NCBI GenBank assembly: GCA_015494165.1
Contig: WGBS01000101.1
Coordinates: 1-11,571, forward strand
Direction: 5' to 3'
Source: Gammaproteobacteria bacterium
Lineage (GTDB): Bacteria > Pseudomonadota > Gammaproteobacteria > S144-34
DNA: 11,571 bases
Shown here: positions 1-6,555 of the stretch, piece by piece
How the letters are laid out: each line of letters starts with the position of its first letter
How positions within the stretch are numbered: the stretch's first letter is position 1
The notes under the pieces: model-generated
Told to the model about the DNA's origin: nothing
The model's input: the letters and a program-made list of their open reading frames with translations, nothing else
Databases searched by the model: none
Translations under genes and position numbers: made by a program

Positions 1-36
1 GAGGGGGAGCGCCCTTCGGGCGCAGCCTTTAGATCT

Positions 37-64
37 TCCCCGTTTCCCGTAACCCGTCTCCCGT
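37..64 (-). repeat. Heptad tandem repeat, copy A (four 7-bp units)
   Basis: Read on the minus strand, this is four consecutive 7-bp units that all begin ACGGG, for example ACGGGAG and ACGGGTT. It closely resembles, in inverted orientation, the repeat at 11465-11492, and it shares the ACGG core and 7-bp period with repeats at 1300-1327 and 10260-10287. A 6-bp hairpin lies 13 bp away at 9-23. No function is known to me. Confidence 0.6.
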
Positions 65-262
65 GCACCACATACGCGCCTTCCGGGCGCGGCTCCTCGG
101 CCACCCTCCGGGACCGGCCGGGCACCCCGGGGCCGGGCGCGGCGCCGCCCCTGTCCCCTCTCGAATCCCGATGTCGCCGCCGTCGCGCCGCTCCTCGCCC
201 CCGCCCTGCCGTCCGTCGGGGCGGGGCGCGGGCGAAGGGAGGGTGCGGGGCGTCGTGCCTCC

Positions 263-268
263 TATAAT
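263..268 (+). promoter_or_regulatory. Candidate -10 box for the binding-protein gene
   Basis: TATAAT is an exact sigma-70 -10 consensus in otherwise extremely GC-rich DNA, 96 bp before the start codon at 365. No good -35 hexamer lies 16-18 bp upstream (the bases there are G-rich) and there is no extended -10 TG. If this is a real promoter it probably needs an activator. The predicted transcript would start near 275 and carry a leader of about 90 nt. Confidence 0.4.
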
Positions 269-352
269 GTGACGTTGGATACACACGAACACGAGGGCGG
301 CGCCGGGGGTCCGGCCCGGCAGCGGCCCCGTCGCGCCTCGGGCGCGGGGAGG

Positions 353-359
353 AAGGAGG
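353..359 (+). promoter_or_regulatory. Strong Shine-Dalgarno that fixes the start at 365
   Basis: AAGGAGG sits five bases before the ATG at 365. It selects that start over the in-frame ATG at 269, which has no comparable site and would put a hydrophilic extension in front of the signal peptide. Confidence 0.8.
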
Positions 360-364
360 AGACC

Positions 365-1291
365 ATGGATCTGCGCACCATCGCCTGCGCCGCGGCAGGC
401 CTGCTGCTCGCGGCGGGCACCGCCGGCGCCGCGCCGGCCGCTCCCAAGGGCGAGGCCCCGGCCGGCGGGGCACCGAAGACCTTCCGCTGGGTCGGCTGCG
501 GCATCACGAAGAAGGCCTTCATGAAGGAGCTCGCCGCCGCCTACGAGCGCAAGACCGGCATCCACATCGAGATCGAGGGCGGCGGCGCGACGCGCGGCAT
601 CCGCGAGGTGGTCGCGGGCAAGGCCGACATCGGCGGCTCCTGCCGCGGCCTCATCACGGGCAACCCGAAGGAGATGGGGGCGGACCTGCGCCCGGTGGCG
701 TGGGACGCGCTCGTGGTGATCGTCCACCCGGACAACCCGGTCGAGAACATCACCCTGGACCAGATCCGCGGCCTCTACCTGGGCAAGATCCGCAACTGGA
801 AGGAGCTCGGGGGCAACGACGCGCCCATCCGCCTCTACGTCCGGCGGGGCAAGATCTCCGGCGTGGGGCGCGCCATCCGCAAGCTGGTCTTCGCGGACTA
901 CGACGTCGACTTCAAGGCCTACAAGGTGGTCAAGTCCTCGGGGCCGCTGGAGAAGGCCGTGGAGAAGGACGTCAACGCCGTCGGCATCACGGGCATCTCG
1001 AGCGCGCGCAAGCGCAAGGTCAAGATCCTCAAGCTCGAGGGCAAGGAGCCGAGCTTCGACAACATCCGCAAGGGCGAATATCTGCTGTATCGGCCGCTCT
1101 ATCTGGTGCTCAACCCGTCCCACCCGCAGTACGCGGAGCTCGAGAAGTTCGTCAAGTTCGCGCACAGCTCCGAGGGCCGGCGCGTGATCCGGGCGAACAA
1201 GACCGTGCCCTACCTCGAGGCCCTCAAGCTGGTGATGAAGGAGGTGGAGCAGGAGAAGCGTGCGCGCGAGCGGGGCCTGTATCGCAGATAG
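365..1291 (+). CDS. PstS-like periplasmic substrate-binding protein
   Basis: A 308-residue exported binding protein of the PBP-like/PstS class, which normally binds phosphate or a similar oxyanion in the periplasm and delivers it to an ABC transporter. Residues 1-22 form a signal peptide: MDLR, a hydrophobic run to about 20, and a likely signal-peptidase I site after AGA. The mature N-terminus is Ala/Pro-rich (about 23-38). The fold begins near residue 40; GGGATRGIREV (72-82) and ADIGGSCRG (87-95) occupy the positions of the anion-binding loops of PstS, and LDQIRGLYLGKIRNWKELGG (131-150) is the typical PstS hinge segment. The C-terminus (about 290-308) is a charged helix. There are two mature cysteines, Cys45 and Cys93, the latter inside the putative ligand loop where PstS proteins usually read S-R or S-D. 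There are no permease or ATPase genes nearby, so the ligand is unknown; phosphate, another oxyanion or a sensory role are all possible. The class is fairly sure, the ligand is not. Confidence 0.8.
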   Translation: MDLRTIACAAAGLLLAAGTAGAAPAAPKGEAPAGGAPKTFRWVGCGITKKAFMKELAAAYERKTGIHIEIEGGGATRGIREVVAGKADIGGSCRGLITGNPKEMGADLRPVAWDALVVIVHPDNPVENITLDQIRGLYLGKIRNWKELGGNDAPIRLYVRRGKISGVGRAIRKLVFADYDVDFKAYKVVKSSGPLEKAVEKDVNAVGITGISSARKRKVKILKLEGKEPSFDNIRKGEYLLYRPLYLVLNPSHPQYAELEKFVKFAHSSEGRRVIRANKTVPYLEALKLVMKEVEQEKRARERGLYRR

Positions 1292-1299
1292 CGTGCGGC

Positions 1300-1327
1300 T
1301 GACGGTTGGCAGTTCACGGTTCGCGGC
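1300..1327 (+). repeat. Heptad tandem repeat, copy B (degenerate)
   Basis: Four 7-bp units directly after the binding-protein stop codon. Two read TGACGGT and TCACGGT; the others (TGGCAGT, TCGCGGC) are diverged. It shares period and ACGG core with the other three copies. A hairpin follows at 1367-1394. Confidence 0.45.
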
Positions 1328-1366
1328 AATCCGTCCACCGCAAACCGGTCGCTCTACGCTCGATCC

Positions 1367-1399
1367 CAGGGTGCCCGGAGGACCCGGCGCCCTGTATTT
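1367..1399 (+). terminator. Probable intrinsic terminator of the binding-protein gene
   Basis: An imperfect 12-bp stem (left arm CAGGGTGCCCGG, loop AGGA, right arm CCCGGCGCCCTG, with one mismatch and one G-T pair) at 1367-1394 is followed on the plus strand by TATTT. The minus-strand side has no T-tract, so it mainly serves plus-strand transcription. It abuts the stop codon of the convergent minus-strand gene at 1400 and so would separate the two converging units. Confidence 0.5.
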
Positions 1400-2323
1400 C
1401 TAGCCGCTCTTCCCCTTGCCCTCGTCCTCGTCGGGTTCGTCATACCTGGGGTCGTGGGCCTGGCGGCGCTCGGCCTCGGCCTTGAGGCGGGCCTCGATCT
1501 GGGCCTTGCGCTGCGCCAGGCGCCGCTCGCGCGCGCCCGGCCGCAGCGGGATGGTCCGCTCGCCGAAAAGCACCTGCTTGAGGAAGCGCATGGCGAAGGC
1601 GAGCAGCGCCTCGTCGTCCTCCTCCAGCCGCTTCAGCTCGGCCTCCGGCAGGTCGAACATCTCGCGGAAGCCCTCGCTCTGGGTGAAGAGGCGGAAGCTG
1701 TCGAGGTCGTAGCTCGCCATGAAGAACAGGTCGAAGCTGCGCTCGGAGGGGGCACCGATGGTGGGGCCGGAGGAGCGCTTCTTGAGGACGATGTCGAGCC
1801 ACTCGCGGTTCATCTCGTCGTACTTCTCCACGCCCTGCTCGCGGCGGTAGTCGCGGATGGTGATGCGCCGGGGCTCCTTGTGCCCGAGGCAGTGCGGCTC
1901 GCGCACGAGGAAGTACATGTCCTCGACCTCGCTGGTGCCCATCTTGCGCAGCCCCATGGCGCCGAGGGCGTAGTAGCGGCAGGCGGCCGGACGGTCCTCG
2001 TAGACGCCGCATCCCTCCTCGCGCAGGAAGCGGCAGGCGGTGTCGCCCTCGACCGGCTTGAGCTTGATGCCGGGCGTGCCGTGGGGGTCCATGTCGAACT
2101 GGTAGGTGTACTCGGCGAGGAACTGCCACGTGGGCACGCCGAGCCTTCGCGCCAGCCGCAGCACGTCGTAGGGCGTGAGCTGGATGTCGATGCTGCGGCA
2201 GCACTCGTTCCAGCAGGCGATGCCGGGGCGGCACTGGAACTGGATCTCGTCGTCGAGCCCCAGGCGCACGGGCTCGATGGGCCCGCGCGGCGGATTCTGC
2301 ACAAGCTTGGTGGGGTCGCTCAT
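1400..2323 (-). CDS. YkgJ-type cysteine-cluster protein
   Basis: A 307-residue soluble protein with a YkgJ-family zinc/iron-chelating cysteine cluster (CxxxCC type). Cys31, Cys37, Cys41 and Cys42 form C-x5-C-x3-CC, followed by the family's Pro-Tyr-Asp-Val-Leu-Arg-Leu helix (51-57). A second set follows: Cys97, Cys105 (EGCGVY) and Cys115 (RPAACRYY), plus Cys145. Residues from about 190 onward form a longer helical tail than in minimal YkgJ proteins, ending in a very charged segment (about 260-307). The family is thought to bind metal or Fe-S, but the biochemical role is mostly unknown. The start has a good GAGGAG six bases upstream. It lies 106 bp behind aprA on the same strand with a strong terminator in between, so it may be expressed by read-through. 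A role in metal or cluster supply to the Apr enzyme is my inference from position only. Confidence 0.8.
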   Translation of the reverse strand: MSDPTKLVQNPPRGPIEPVRLGLDDEIQFQCRPGIACWNECCRSIDIQLTPYDVLRLARRLGVPTWQFLAEYTYQFDMDPHGTPGIKLKPVEGDTACRFLREEGCGVYEDRPAACRYYALGAMGLRKMGTSEVEDMYFLVREPHCLGHKEPRRITIRDYRREQGVEKYDEMNREWLDIVLKKRSSGPTIGAPSERSFDLFFMASYDLDSFRLFTQSEGFREMFDLPEAELKRLEEDDEALLAFAMRFLKQVLFGERTIPLRPGARERRLAQRKAQIEARLKAEAERRQAHDPRYDEPDEDEGKGKSG

Positions 2324-2365
2324 GGCGATCTCCTCGGCTCAAGACGGCGGGAGCGGGCGCCACCC

Positions 2366-2404
2366 GAAAGGAAAAGGGGCCGGGCACCAGCGGTGCCCGG
2401 CCCC
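2366..2404 (-). terminator. Strong intrinsic terminator after aprA
   Basis: A perfect 13-bp stem with a 3-nt loop (arms at 2376-2388 and 2392-2404) is followed on the minus strand by TTTTCCTTTC. It lies 25 bp past the aprA stop codon. It should end most sat-aprBA transcripts and lower expression of the downstream YkgJ-type gene. Only about 40 bases remain between it and that gene's start, which leaves little room for a separate promoter. Confidence 0.88.
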
Positions 2405-2429
2405 AAGCCGGTCACGGATCAGGCGGCGC

Positions 2430-4391
2430 TCAGGCCACCTTGGCGCCCGGGTGCTTGATGCCCTCCGGCTCGTCGTCGGCCGGCTTGATGAGCTGCACAT
2501 AGGGCACCTTGCGGAAGGTCCACTCGCCGGTCTCCGCATCGTACTTCGAGTTGACGAAGCACTTCCAGTTGTCGTCGTCGATGTCCATGAAGTCCGTGCG
2601 GTAGTAGTAGCCCGGGTAGCGGCTCTCCTCGCGGAACTTGATGTGCTTGAGGTGGGCCTCCGCCGCGATGATGCGGTGGTAGTTCTCCCAGGCGCGCAGC
2701 AGCTCGTGGAGGTCCTTCGCCCGCATCTTGAGCGAGTCCTCCTTGAGCATCTGCAGCTTCTGCTCGGCGATCTCCATCATCTTGGCGTTGGTCTGGTACC
2801 AGGTCGCCACCCCGCCCACGTACTCGTCCATGATCTTCTGCAGCCGGAACTGCAGCATCTTGGGCGTGATGTAGTGGGGGTTGACGTCGATCGCCGTGGT
2901 GTAGTCCTTGTGCTCGAGGAAGGTCATCACGGGCTGGTAGATCTCCTTCACCAGCTCGTCGACCGACTTCGCCAGCTCGGGCTTCCAGTCCTTGTTGTCG
3001 AGGGCGAACTTGACCATCGCCTTGGCGGCGATGCGGCCCTCGGTGAAGGCGCCCGAGGAGAACTTGTGGCCCGAGGCGCCGACGCCGTCACCGGCCGTGA
3101 AGAGGCCCTTGACGGTGGTCATGGCGCGGTAGCCCCAGTGGTAGTGGTCGGGCACGCCCGGCAGGTCCTCGGGGCCAGAGACCCACAGCCCGGCGCAGCC
3201 GGCGTGCGAGCCGAGCAGGTAGGGCTCGGTCGGCATCAGCTCCGACATCTCCTTGTCGGGCTCGATGTTCTCGCCCGCCCAGATGCCGCACTGGGCGATG
3301 GTCATGTCGAGGAAGTCCTCCCACGCCTCGGCCTCGAGATGCTTGATCTCCTTGGGCGTCATGGTCTCGGCCAGCTTGGCCATGGCCGTCGGCGTGTCCA
3401 TGAAGATGGGACCGCGGCCCTCGCGCATCTCCTTCATCATGAGGTGGTTGCGCAGGCAGGTGCCCATCTTCGGGCCGTTGGCGTAGCGCCCGTAGCCGTG
3501 CTCCTCGAGGGTGTGGGCGTTCTTGGTCTGGTAGTCCTCCCCGTAGGCGTTCATGGCCTTGGCCTTGAAGAGGAGGAACCAGGCGCCCACCGGGCCGTAG
3601 CCGTCCTTGAAGCGGGCCGGCACGAAGCGGTTCTCCATCATGGTGGCCTCGGCGCCCACCTCCAGCGCCATGGCGTAGGTGGAGCCCGCATTCCACACCG
3701 GGTACCAGGCGCGGCCCGTGCCCTCGCCCACCGAGCGGGGACGGAAGACGTTCACCGCACCGCCGCAGGCGAGCAGGCAGCACTTGAACTTGTAGACGTA
3801 GACCTTGTGCTCGCGCACAGAGAAGCCGACGGCGCCCGCCACGCGCTCGGGGTCGTTCTTGTCCTTGACGAGCTTGACGATGAAGACGCGCTCCTGGATG
3901 TTCTCCATGCCGAGCGCCTTCTTCGCCGCCTCGGCGACGATCCACTTGTAGGACTCGCCGTTGATCATGATCTGCCAGCGGCCGGAGCGCACGGGCTTGC
4001 CGCCCTCGACGAGCTTCTTGCCCTCGTCACCCGGCTGCTTCCAGATCGGCAGGCCCCACTCCTCGAACAGGTGCACCGAGGAGTCGACGTGGCGGCCGAC
4101 GTCGTAGACGAGGTCCTCGCGGACGATGCCCATGAGGTCGCCGCGCACGTAGCGCACGTAGTCGGCGGGGTCGTTCTCGCCCATGTAGGTGTTGATCGCC
4201 GACAGGCCCTGGGCAACCGCGCCCGAGCGCGACAGCGCCGCCTTGTCGACCAGCTTGATCTTGAGGTCCGTGCCGTCGGCCCACTGCACGATCTCGACGG
4301 CACAGCCGCACGCCGCCATCCCGCCGCCGATGATGAGGATGTCGACCTCCTCCTCGACGATCTCGGGATTTCCGAACTCGTATTCAGCCAT
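2430..4391 (-). CDS. aprA: Adenylylsulfate reductase alpha subunit (FAD)
   Basis: A 653-residue flavoprotein subunit of APS reductase. In sulfur oxidisers it runs in the oxidative direction, joining sulfite to AMP to give APS, with electrons leaving through the FeS subunit AprB. Visible motifs: the N-terminal FAD Rossmann motif DILIIGGGMAACGC (17-30); VDKAALSRSGAVAQG (48-62), typical of the fumarate reductase/AprA superfamily; LACGGAVNVFRP (207-218); and FTAGDGVGASGHKFSSG (431-447), the second FAD segment. Candidate substrate-site residues, matched from memory to the Archaeoglobus enzyme, are Trp233, Arg260, Arg314 and His396 (GSHAGCAGLW). The C-terminal helical cap (about 460-653) is full length. 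No signal peptide, so cytoplasmic. The start is preceded by only a weak GAGG ten bases upstream. It is 80 bp behind aprB and expected to be co-transcribed with it. Very confident. Confidence 0.97.
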   Translation of the reverse strand: MAEYEFGNPEIVEEEVDILIIGGGMAACGCAVEIVQWADGTDLKIKLVDKAALSRSGAVAQGLSAINTYMGENDPADYVRYVRGDLMGIVREDLVYDVGRHVDSSVHLFEEWGLPIWKQPGDEGKKLVEGGKPVRSGRWQIMINGESYKWIVAEAAKKALGMENIQERVFIVKLVKDKNDPERVAGAVGFSVREHKVYVYKFKCCLLACGGAVNVFRPRSVGEGTGRAWYPVWNAGSTYAMALEVGAEATMMENRFVPARFKDGYGPVGAWFLLFKAKAMNAYGEDYQTKNAHTLEEHGYGRYANGPKMGTCLRNHLMMKEMREGRGPIFMDTPTAMAKLAETMTPKEIKHLEAEAWEDFLDMTIAQCGIWAGENIEPDKEMSELMPTEPYLLGSHAGCAGLWVSGPEDLPGVPDHYHWGYRAMTTVKGLFTAGDGVGASGHKFSSGAFTEGRIAAKAMVKFALDNKDWKPELAKSVDELVKEIYQPVMTFLEHKDYTTAIDVNPHYITPKMLQFRLQKIMDEYVGGVATWYQTNAKMMEIAEQKLQMLKEDSLKMRAKDLHELLRAWENYHRIIAAEAHLKHIKFREESRYPGYYYRTDFMDIDDDNWKCFVNSKYDAETGEWTFRKVPYVQLIKPADDEPEGIKHPGAKVA

Positions 4392-4433
4392 CTCTAGCTA
4401 CCCTCTCGCTGTGGTGTTGCGTGATCCTCGCGC

Positions 4434-4455
4434 GCGGCCGGCCGCAGCCGGCCGC
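4434..4455 (-). other. GC-rich stem-loop between aprB and aprA
   Basis: A perfect 9-bp inverted repeat (GCGGCCGGC and GCCGGCCGC) around a 4-base loop in the 80-bp aprB-aprA gap, with no T-tract on either strand. In the mRNA it would be a stable hairpin that could protect or set the relative level of the two subunits. In such GC-rich DNA a chance occurrence is possible. Confidence 0.5.
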
Positions 4456-4471
4456 CTCCCCCCGCGCCGCC

Positions 4472-4936
4472 TCAGCTGGCGACGAACTGGCTCATGTCGC
4501 CCGGATGGGTGTCCTTGGTGAACAGCACCGCCGGGTTGGTGAGGTCGGCCTTGTCGGGCTTGGGCTTGCCCGCCGTCGGGTCGGCCGAGCCCTCGGGCGT
4601 CGTGCGGATGGGGAACTTGAAGCGCTTGATCGTGCCGTTGCGGAAGCGGATCGTCCACATGATGGAGTCGGTCCCGCGCAGCGGCTGCACCTGGGCGCCA
4701 AGCGGCACGATGTCGGCGTAGTGCCGGACCTCGATGGCCTGCTGGGGGCAGATCTTGACGCAGCTGTAGCACTCCCAGCACTGCTCCGGCTCCTGGTTGA
4801 AGGCCTTCATCGCCCAGCCGGTCTCGGAGCCGTCCTTGTCGAGCTTCATGAGGTCGTGGGGGCAGATGTACATGCAAGCGGTCTTGTCCTGACCCTTGCA
4901 GCCATCGCACTTGTCGGTACGCACGTACGTAGGCAT
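4472..4936 (-). CDS. aprB: Adenylylsulfate reductase beta subunit (ferredoxin-like)
   Basis: A 154-residue iron-sulfur subunit of APS reductase that carries electrons from the AprA flavin. Two [4Fe-4S] clusters are indicated: Cys10, Cys13, Cys21 and Cys25 (with the AprB-typical longer gap CDGCKGQDKTACMYIC), and Cys53, Cys56, Cys59 and Cys63 (CWECYSCVKICP). The C-terminal part (about 70-154) is the beta-sheet and tail region that wraps around AprA in known structures. Length is normal for the family. The start has GGAG seven bases upstream. It lies between sat and aprA; the gene order sat-aprB-aprA lacks an aprM gene between sat and aprB, as seen in some purple sulfur bacteria. Cytoplasmic heterodimer or higher oligomer with AprA. 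Confidence 0.97.
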   Translation of the reverse strand: MPTYVRTDKCDGCKGQDKTACMYICPHDLMKLDKDGSETGWAMKAFNQEPEQCWECYSCVKICPQQAIEVRHYADIVPLGAQVQPLRGTDSIMWTIRFRNGTIKRFKFPIRTTPEGSADPTAGKPKPDKADLTNPAVLFTKDTHPGDMSQFVAS

Positions 4937-4966
4937 GGCGGTTCTCCGTTTGTGTCGCGTGTTTCC

Positions 4967-4978
4967 GGTTGTACAACC
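4967..4978. promoter_or_regulatory. Perfect 12-bp palindrome upstream of aprB
   Basis: GGTTGTACAACC lies 30 bp upstream of the aprB ATG in the sat-aprB gap. Unlike the surrounding GC-only inverted repeats (for example GCCGCCGGCGGC at 4990-5001) it is of mixed composition. It could be a dimeric regulator site controlling aprBA separately from sat, or a short mRNA hairpin. No regulator can be named. Confidence 0.35.
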
Positions 4979-5014
4979 CGCCGCCGACCGCCGCCGGCGG
5001 CCTCCCAGGAGACG

Positions 5015-6232
5015 TCAGCGGGCCGAGTGGCCCTTGAGCTCCACCTTGACCTTCTGGTCCTCGCTCAGGCTCTCGTAGTACTCGCGCAGGATGGCCAGCA
5101 CCTCGGGGCGGCTGAAGTGAGGGGGCACCTCCTCGCCCTCGGAGAGCATCTTGCGCAGCTTGGTGCCCGAGAGCAGCAGCCGGTACTGGGCGTCGTGCGG
5201 GCAGGTCTTCATGGAGGCCATGCCCTCGCACTTGTCGCACCAGAAGGTCCAGTCGATCTTGAGCGGCTTGGTCTCGAGCGCGTCGGCCGGGATCTCGTCG
5301 AAGATCTTGTGGGCGTCGAAGGGCCCGTAATAGTCGCCGACGCCGGCGTGGTCACGCCCCACGATGAGGTGCGAGCAGCCGTAGTTCTGGCGGAAGAGGG
5401 CGTGCAGCAGCGCCTCGCGCGGGCCGGCGTAGCGCATGTCGAGCGGATAGCCCGCGTGCACGCAGGTGTCCTTCACGAAGTAGTGCTCGATGAGCGTGTT
5501 GATGGCGCGCGCACGCACCTCGGCCGGGATGTCGCCCGGCTTCAGCTTGCCGAGCAGGGAGTGGATCAGCACGCCGTCGCAGATCTCGATGGCGATCTTC
5601 GCCAGGTACTCGTGCGAGCGATGCATGGGGTTGCGGGTCTGGAAGGCCGCGACGGTGCTCCAGCCCTTGGACTCGAACAGCGCCCGCGTCTGCGCCGGCG
5701 TGAGGAACAGGTCCGGGTACTTCTCGGGAAAGCCGCCGGTGGAGAGCACCTTCACGGGGCCGGCGAGGTTCACCTCGCCCTGCTCCATGAGCATCTTGAC
5801 ACCGGGGTGCTCGAGGTCGGTGGTCTTGTACACCATCATGGCCTCGTGGGCCTTGTCGATGGTGTACTTCTCCGTCACCTTCATGGTGGCCAGGATCTCG
5901 TCGCGCTCGGGGTCGTAGAGGGCGACGTCCTGGCCCTCCTTGATGGAGGAGGCGGTGTCGGAGTCGGTCGAGAGCGTGATCGGGATGGGCCAGAAGAGGC
6001 CGTTGGCCATCTTCATGCCGTCGCACACGCCCTCCCAGTCGGCGCGCGTCATGAAGCCCTCGAGCGGCGTGAAGCCGCCGATGCCCATCATGATGACGTC
6101 GCCCGCCTCGCGCGAGCTGAGCGTCACGCGCGGCAGGGTCTCGGCGCGCTTGCGCTCCTCGGCGAGCGCCTCGCCCTCGAGGAGCAGGGGCTTGAGCTCG
6201 CCGCCGCCGTGGGGTCGAACCAGTCTCGACAT
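5015..6232 (-). CDS. sat: ATP sulfurylase (sulfate adenylyltransferase)
   Basis: A 405-residue homo-oligomeric ATP sulfurylase. In sulfur oxidisers it releases sulfate from APS with pyrophosphate and makes ATP by substrate-level phosphorylation. Catalytic motifs are intact: QTRNPMHRSHE (198-208, the Q-x-R-N-P-x-H-x-x-H nucleotide motif), GRDHAGVGDYYGP (292-304) and GTKLR (356-360). Cys332, Cys335, Cys344 and His346 form the zinc site seen in dissimilatory and thermophilic enzymes. There is no C-terminal APS kinase domain. The start at 6232 has GGGGGAGG four bases upstream and gives an N-terminus of family length; the frame stays open for 58 codons further upstream, but that stretch is Arg/Pro-rich non-coding leader. 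First gene of the minus-strand unit; aprB follows after 78 bp. Cytoplasmic. Very confident. Confidence 0.97.
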   Translation of the reverse strand: MSRLVRPHGGGELKPLLLEGEALAEERKRAETLPRVTLSSREAGDVIMMGIGGFTPLEGFMTRADWEGVCDGMKMANGLFWPIPITLSTDSDTASSIKEGQDVALYDPERDEILATMKVTEKYTIDKAHEAMMVYKTTDLEHPGVKMLMEQGEVNLAGPVKVLSTGGFPEKYPDLFLTPAQTRALFESKGWSTVAAFQTRNPMHRSHEYLAKIAIEICDGVLIHSLLGKLKPGDIPAEVRARAINTLIEHYFVKDTCVHAGYPLDMRYAGPREALLHALFRQNYGCSHLIVGRDHAGVGDYYGPFDAHKIFDEIPADALETKPLKIDWTFWCDKCEGMASMKTCPHDAQYRLLLSGTKLRKMLSEGEEVPPHFSRPEVLAILREYYESLSEDQKVKVELKGHSAR

Positions 6233-6346
6233 CGTGCCTCCCCCGAGTGTGGTGCAGCCGGATCGCCTATCCCATTGAGCCGCGGGCACCCGCCGGGGCG
6301 GCGGGGCCCAGCTTCGCCGCGCCGGCCGGGGCGCGCGGGGCGTATA

Positions 6347-6374
6347 ACGATAGTCGTTTCCCCCGCCCTGTCCA
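6347..6374 (-). promoter_or_regulatory. Candidate sat promoter
   Basis: On the minus strand, TGGACA (6374-6369; 5 of 6 match to TTGACA), a 16-bp spacer and TATCGT (6352-6347; 4 of 6 match to TATAAT). Transcription would begin near 6340 and give a leader of about 108 nt. The -10 overlaps a short inverted repeat, AACGA-TAG-TCGTT at 6346-6358, which could be a repressor or activator site. Confidence 0.35.
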
Positions 6375-6466
6375 ACCAGTTTTCTCTTGCCGCGCCATAA
6401 GCGCACCTTATCTCCCTACCGGCACACTAAGGCATTGATATGCAAATCGTTCTCATCCGGACCGCA

Positions 6467-6482
6467 AGCGTTCGCGAATGCT
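6467..6482. promoter_or_regulatory. Near-perfect palindrome in the sat-soeA region
   Basis: AGCGTTCGCGAATGCT is a 16-bp inverted repeat with one mismatched (G-T) position, central in the AT-rich part of the divergent region. It is suited to a dimeric regulator that could act on both directions. Only symmetry supports it. Confidence 0.35.
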
Positions 6483-6483
6483 C

Positions 6484-6506
6484 GAATATTAGTGTTTCAG
6501 AATATT
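6484..6506 (+). repeat. GAATATT direct repeats upstream of soeA
   Basis: GAATATT occurs at 6484-6490 and 6500-6506, a 16-bp offset, just next to the palindrome and 50-70 bp before the soeA start. Either copy could overlap a -10 element or be a tandem regulator site. Confidence 0.35.
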
Positions 6507-6555
6507 TTATGAGTGCCTCAAAAAAGACGATTGGCCTCAATTTCGGGCGGCGGCT

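Larger units (their letters stand above)
1..364. other. Non-coding left end and leader of the binding-protein gene
   Basis: No gene is supportable here. Short open frames exist on both strands, but they only reflect the high GC content and match no family I recognise. Visible structure: a perfect 6-bp hairpin at 9-23 (GCGCCC, loop TTC, GGGCGC); a four-unit heptad repeat at 37-64; a 6-bp hairpin at 75-91 (CGCGCC, loop TTCCG, GGCGCG); a GC-rich stretch with further weak inverted repeats near 113-136; a TATAAT box at 263-268; and the leader and ribosome-binding site of the downstream gene. The 9-23 hairpin could end a gene lying to the left on the plus strand, but it is followed only by AGCCTTTAG, a poor T-tract. 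Confidence 0.5.
6233..6555. promoter_or_regulatory. Divergent control region between sat and soeA
   Basis: About 320 bp with no gene. The half nearest sat (6233-6345) is GC-rich leader. The half nearest soeA (about 6400-6545) is strikingly AT-rich compared with everything else in the window. It holds a candidate sat promoter (6347-6374), a near-perfect 16-bp palindrome (6467-6482), two GAATATT direct repeats 16 bp apart (6484-6490 and 6500-6506) and an A6 run near 6520. I could not find a convincing -35/-10 pair for soeA. It is the only obvious place for joint control of the sulfite-oxidation genes. Confidence 0.6.

Noticed and set aside
29..1165. Long minus-strand open frame across the binding-protein gene
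   Set aside because: It is antisense to a clear exported protein, its product is Ala/Arg/Val/Leu/Asp low-complexity, and it matches no family; typical antisense shadow in GC-rich DNA.
2175..4397. 740-codon plus-strand open frame opposite aprA
   Set aside because: Antisense to aprA with His/Val/Leu/Asp/Arg-rich product and no motif; shadow.
4421..6400. 659-codon plus-strand open frame opposite aprB and sat
   Set aside because: Runs through two well-identified genes and their gap on the other strand; low-complexity product.
6233..6406. N-terminal extension of sat by 58 codons
   Set aside because: The extension is Arg/Pro-rich, not seen in ATP sulfurylases, and the start at 6232 has a strong GGAGG site.
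6419..6433. Sigma-54-like GG...GC element upstream of soeA
   Set aside because: The spacing between GG and GC is nine bases instead of ten and the flanking bases do not fit the consensus.
6434..6448. FNR/CRP-like box starting TTGAT
   Set aside because: The right half-site does not match the expected ATCAA.
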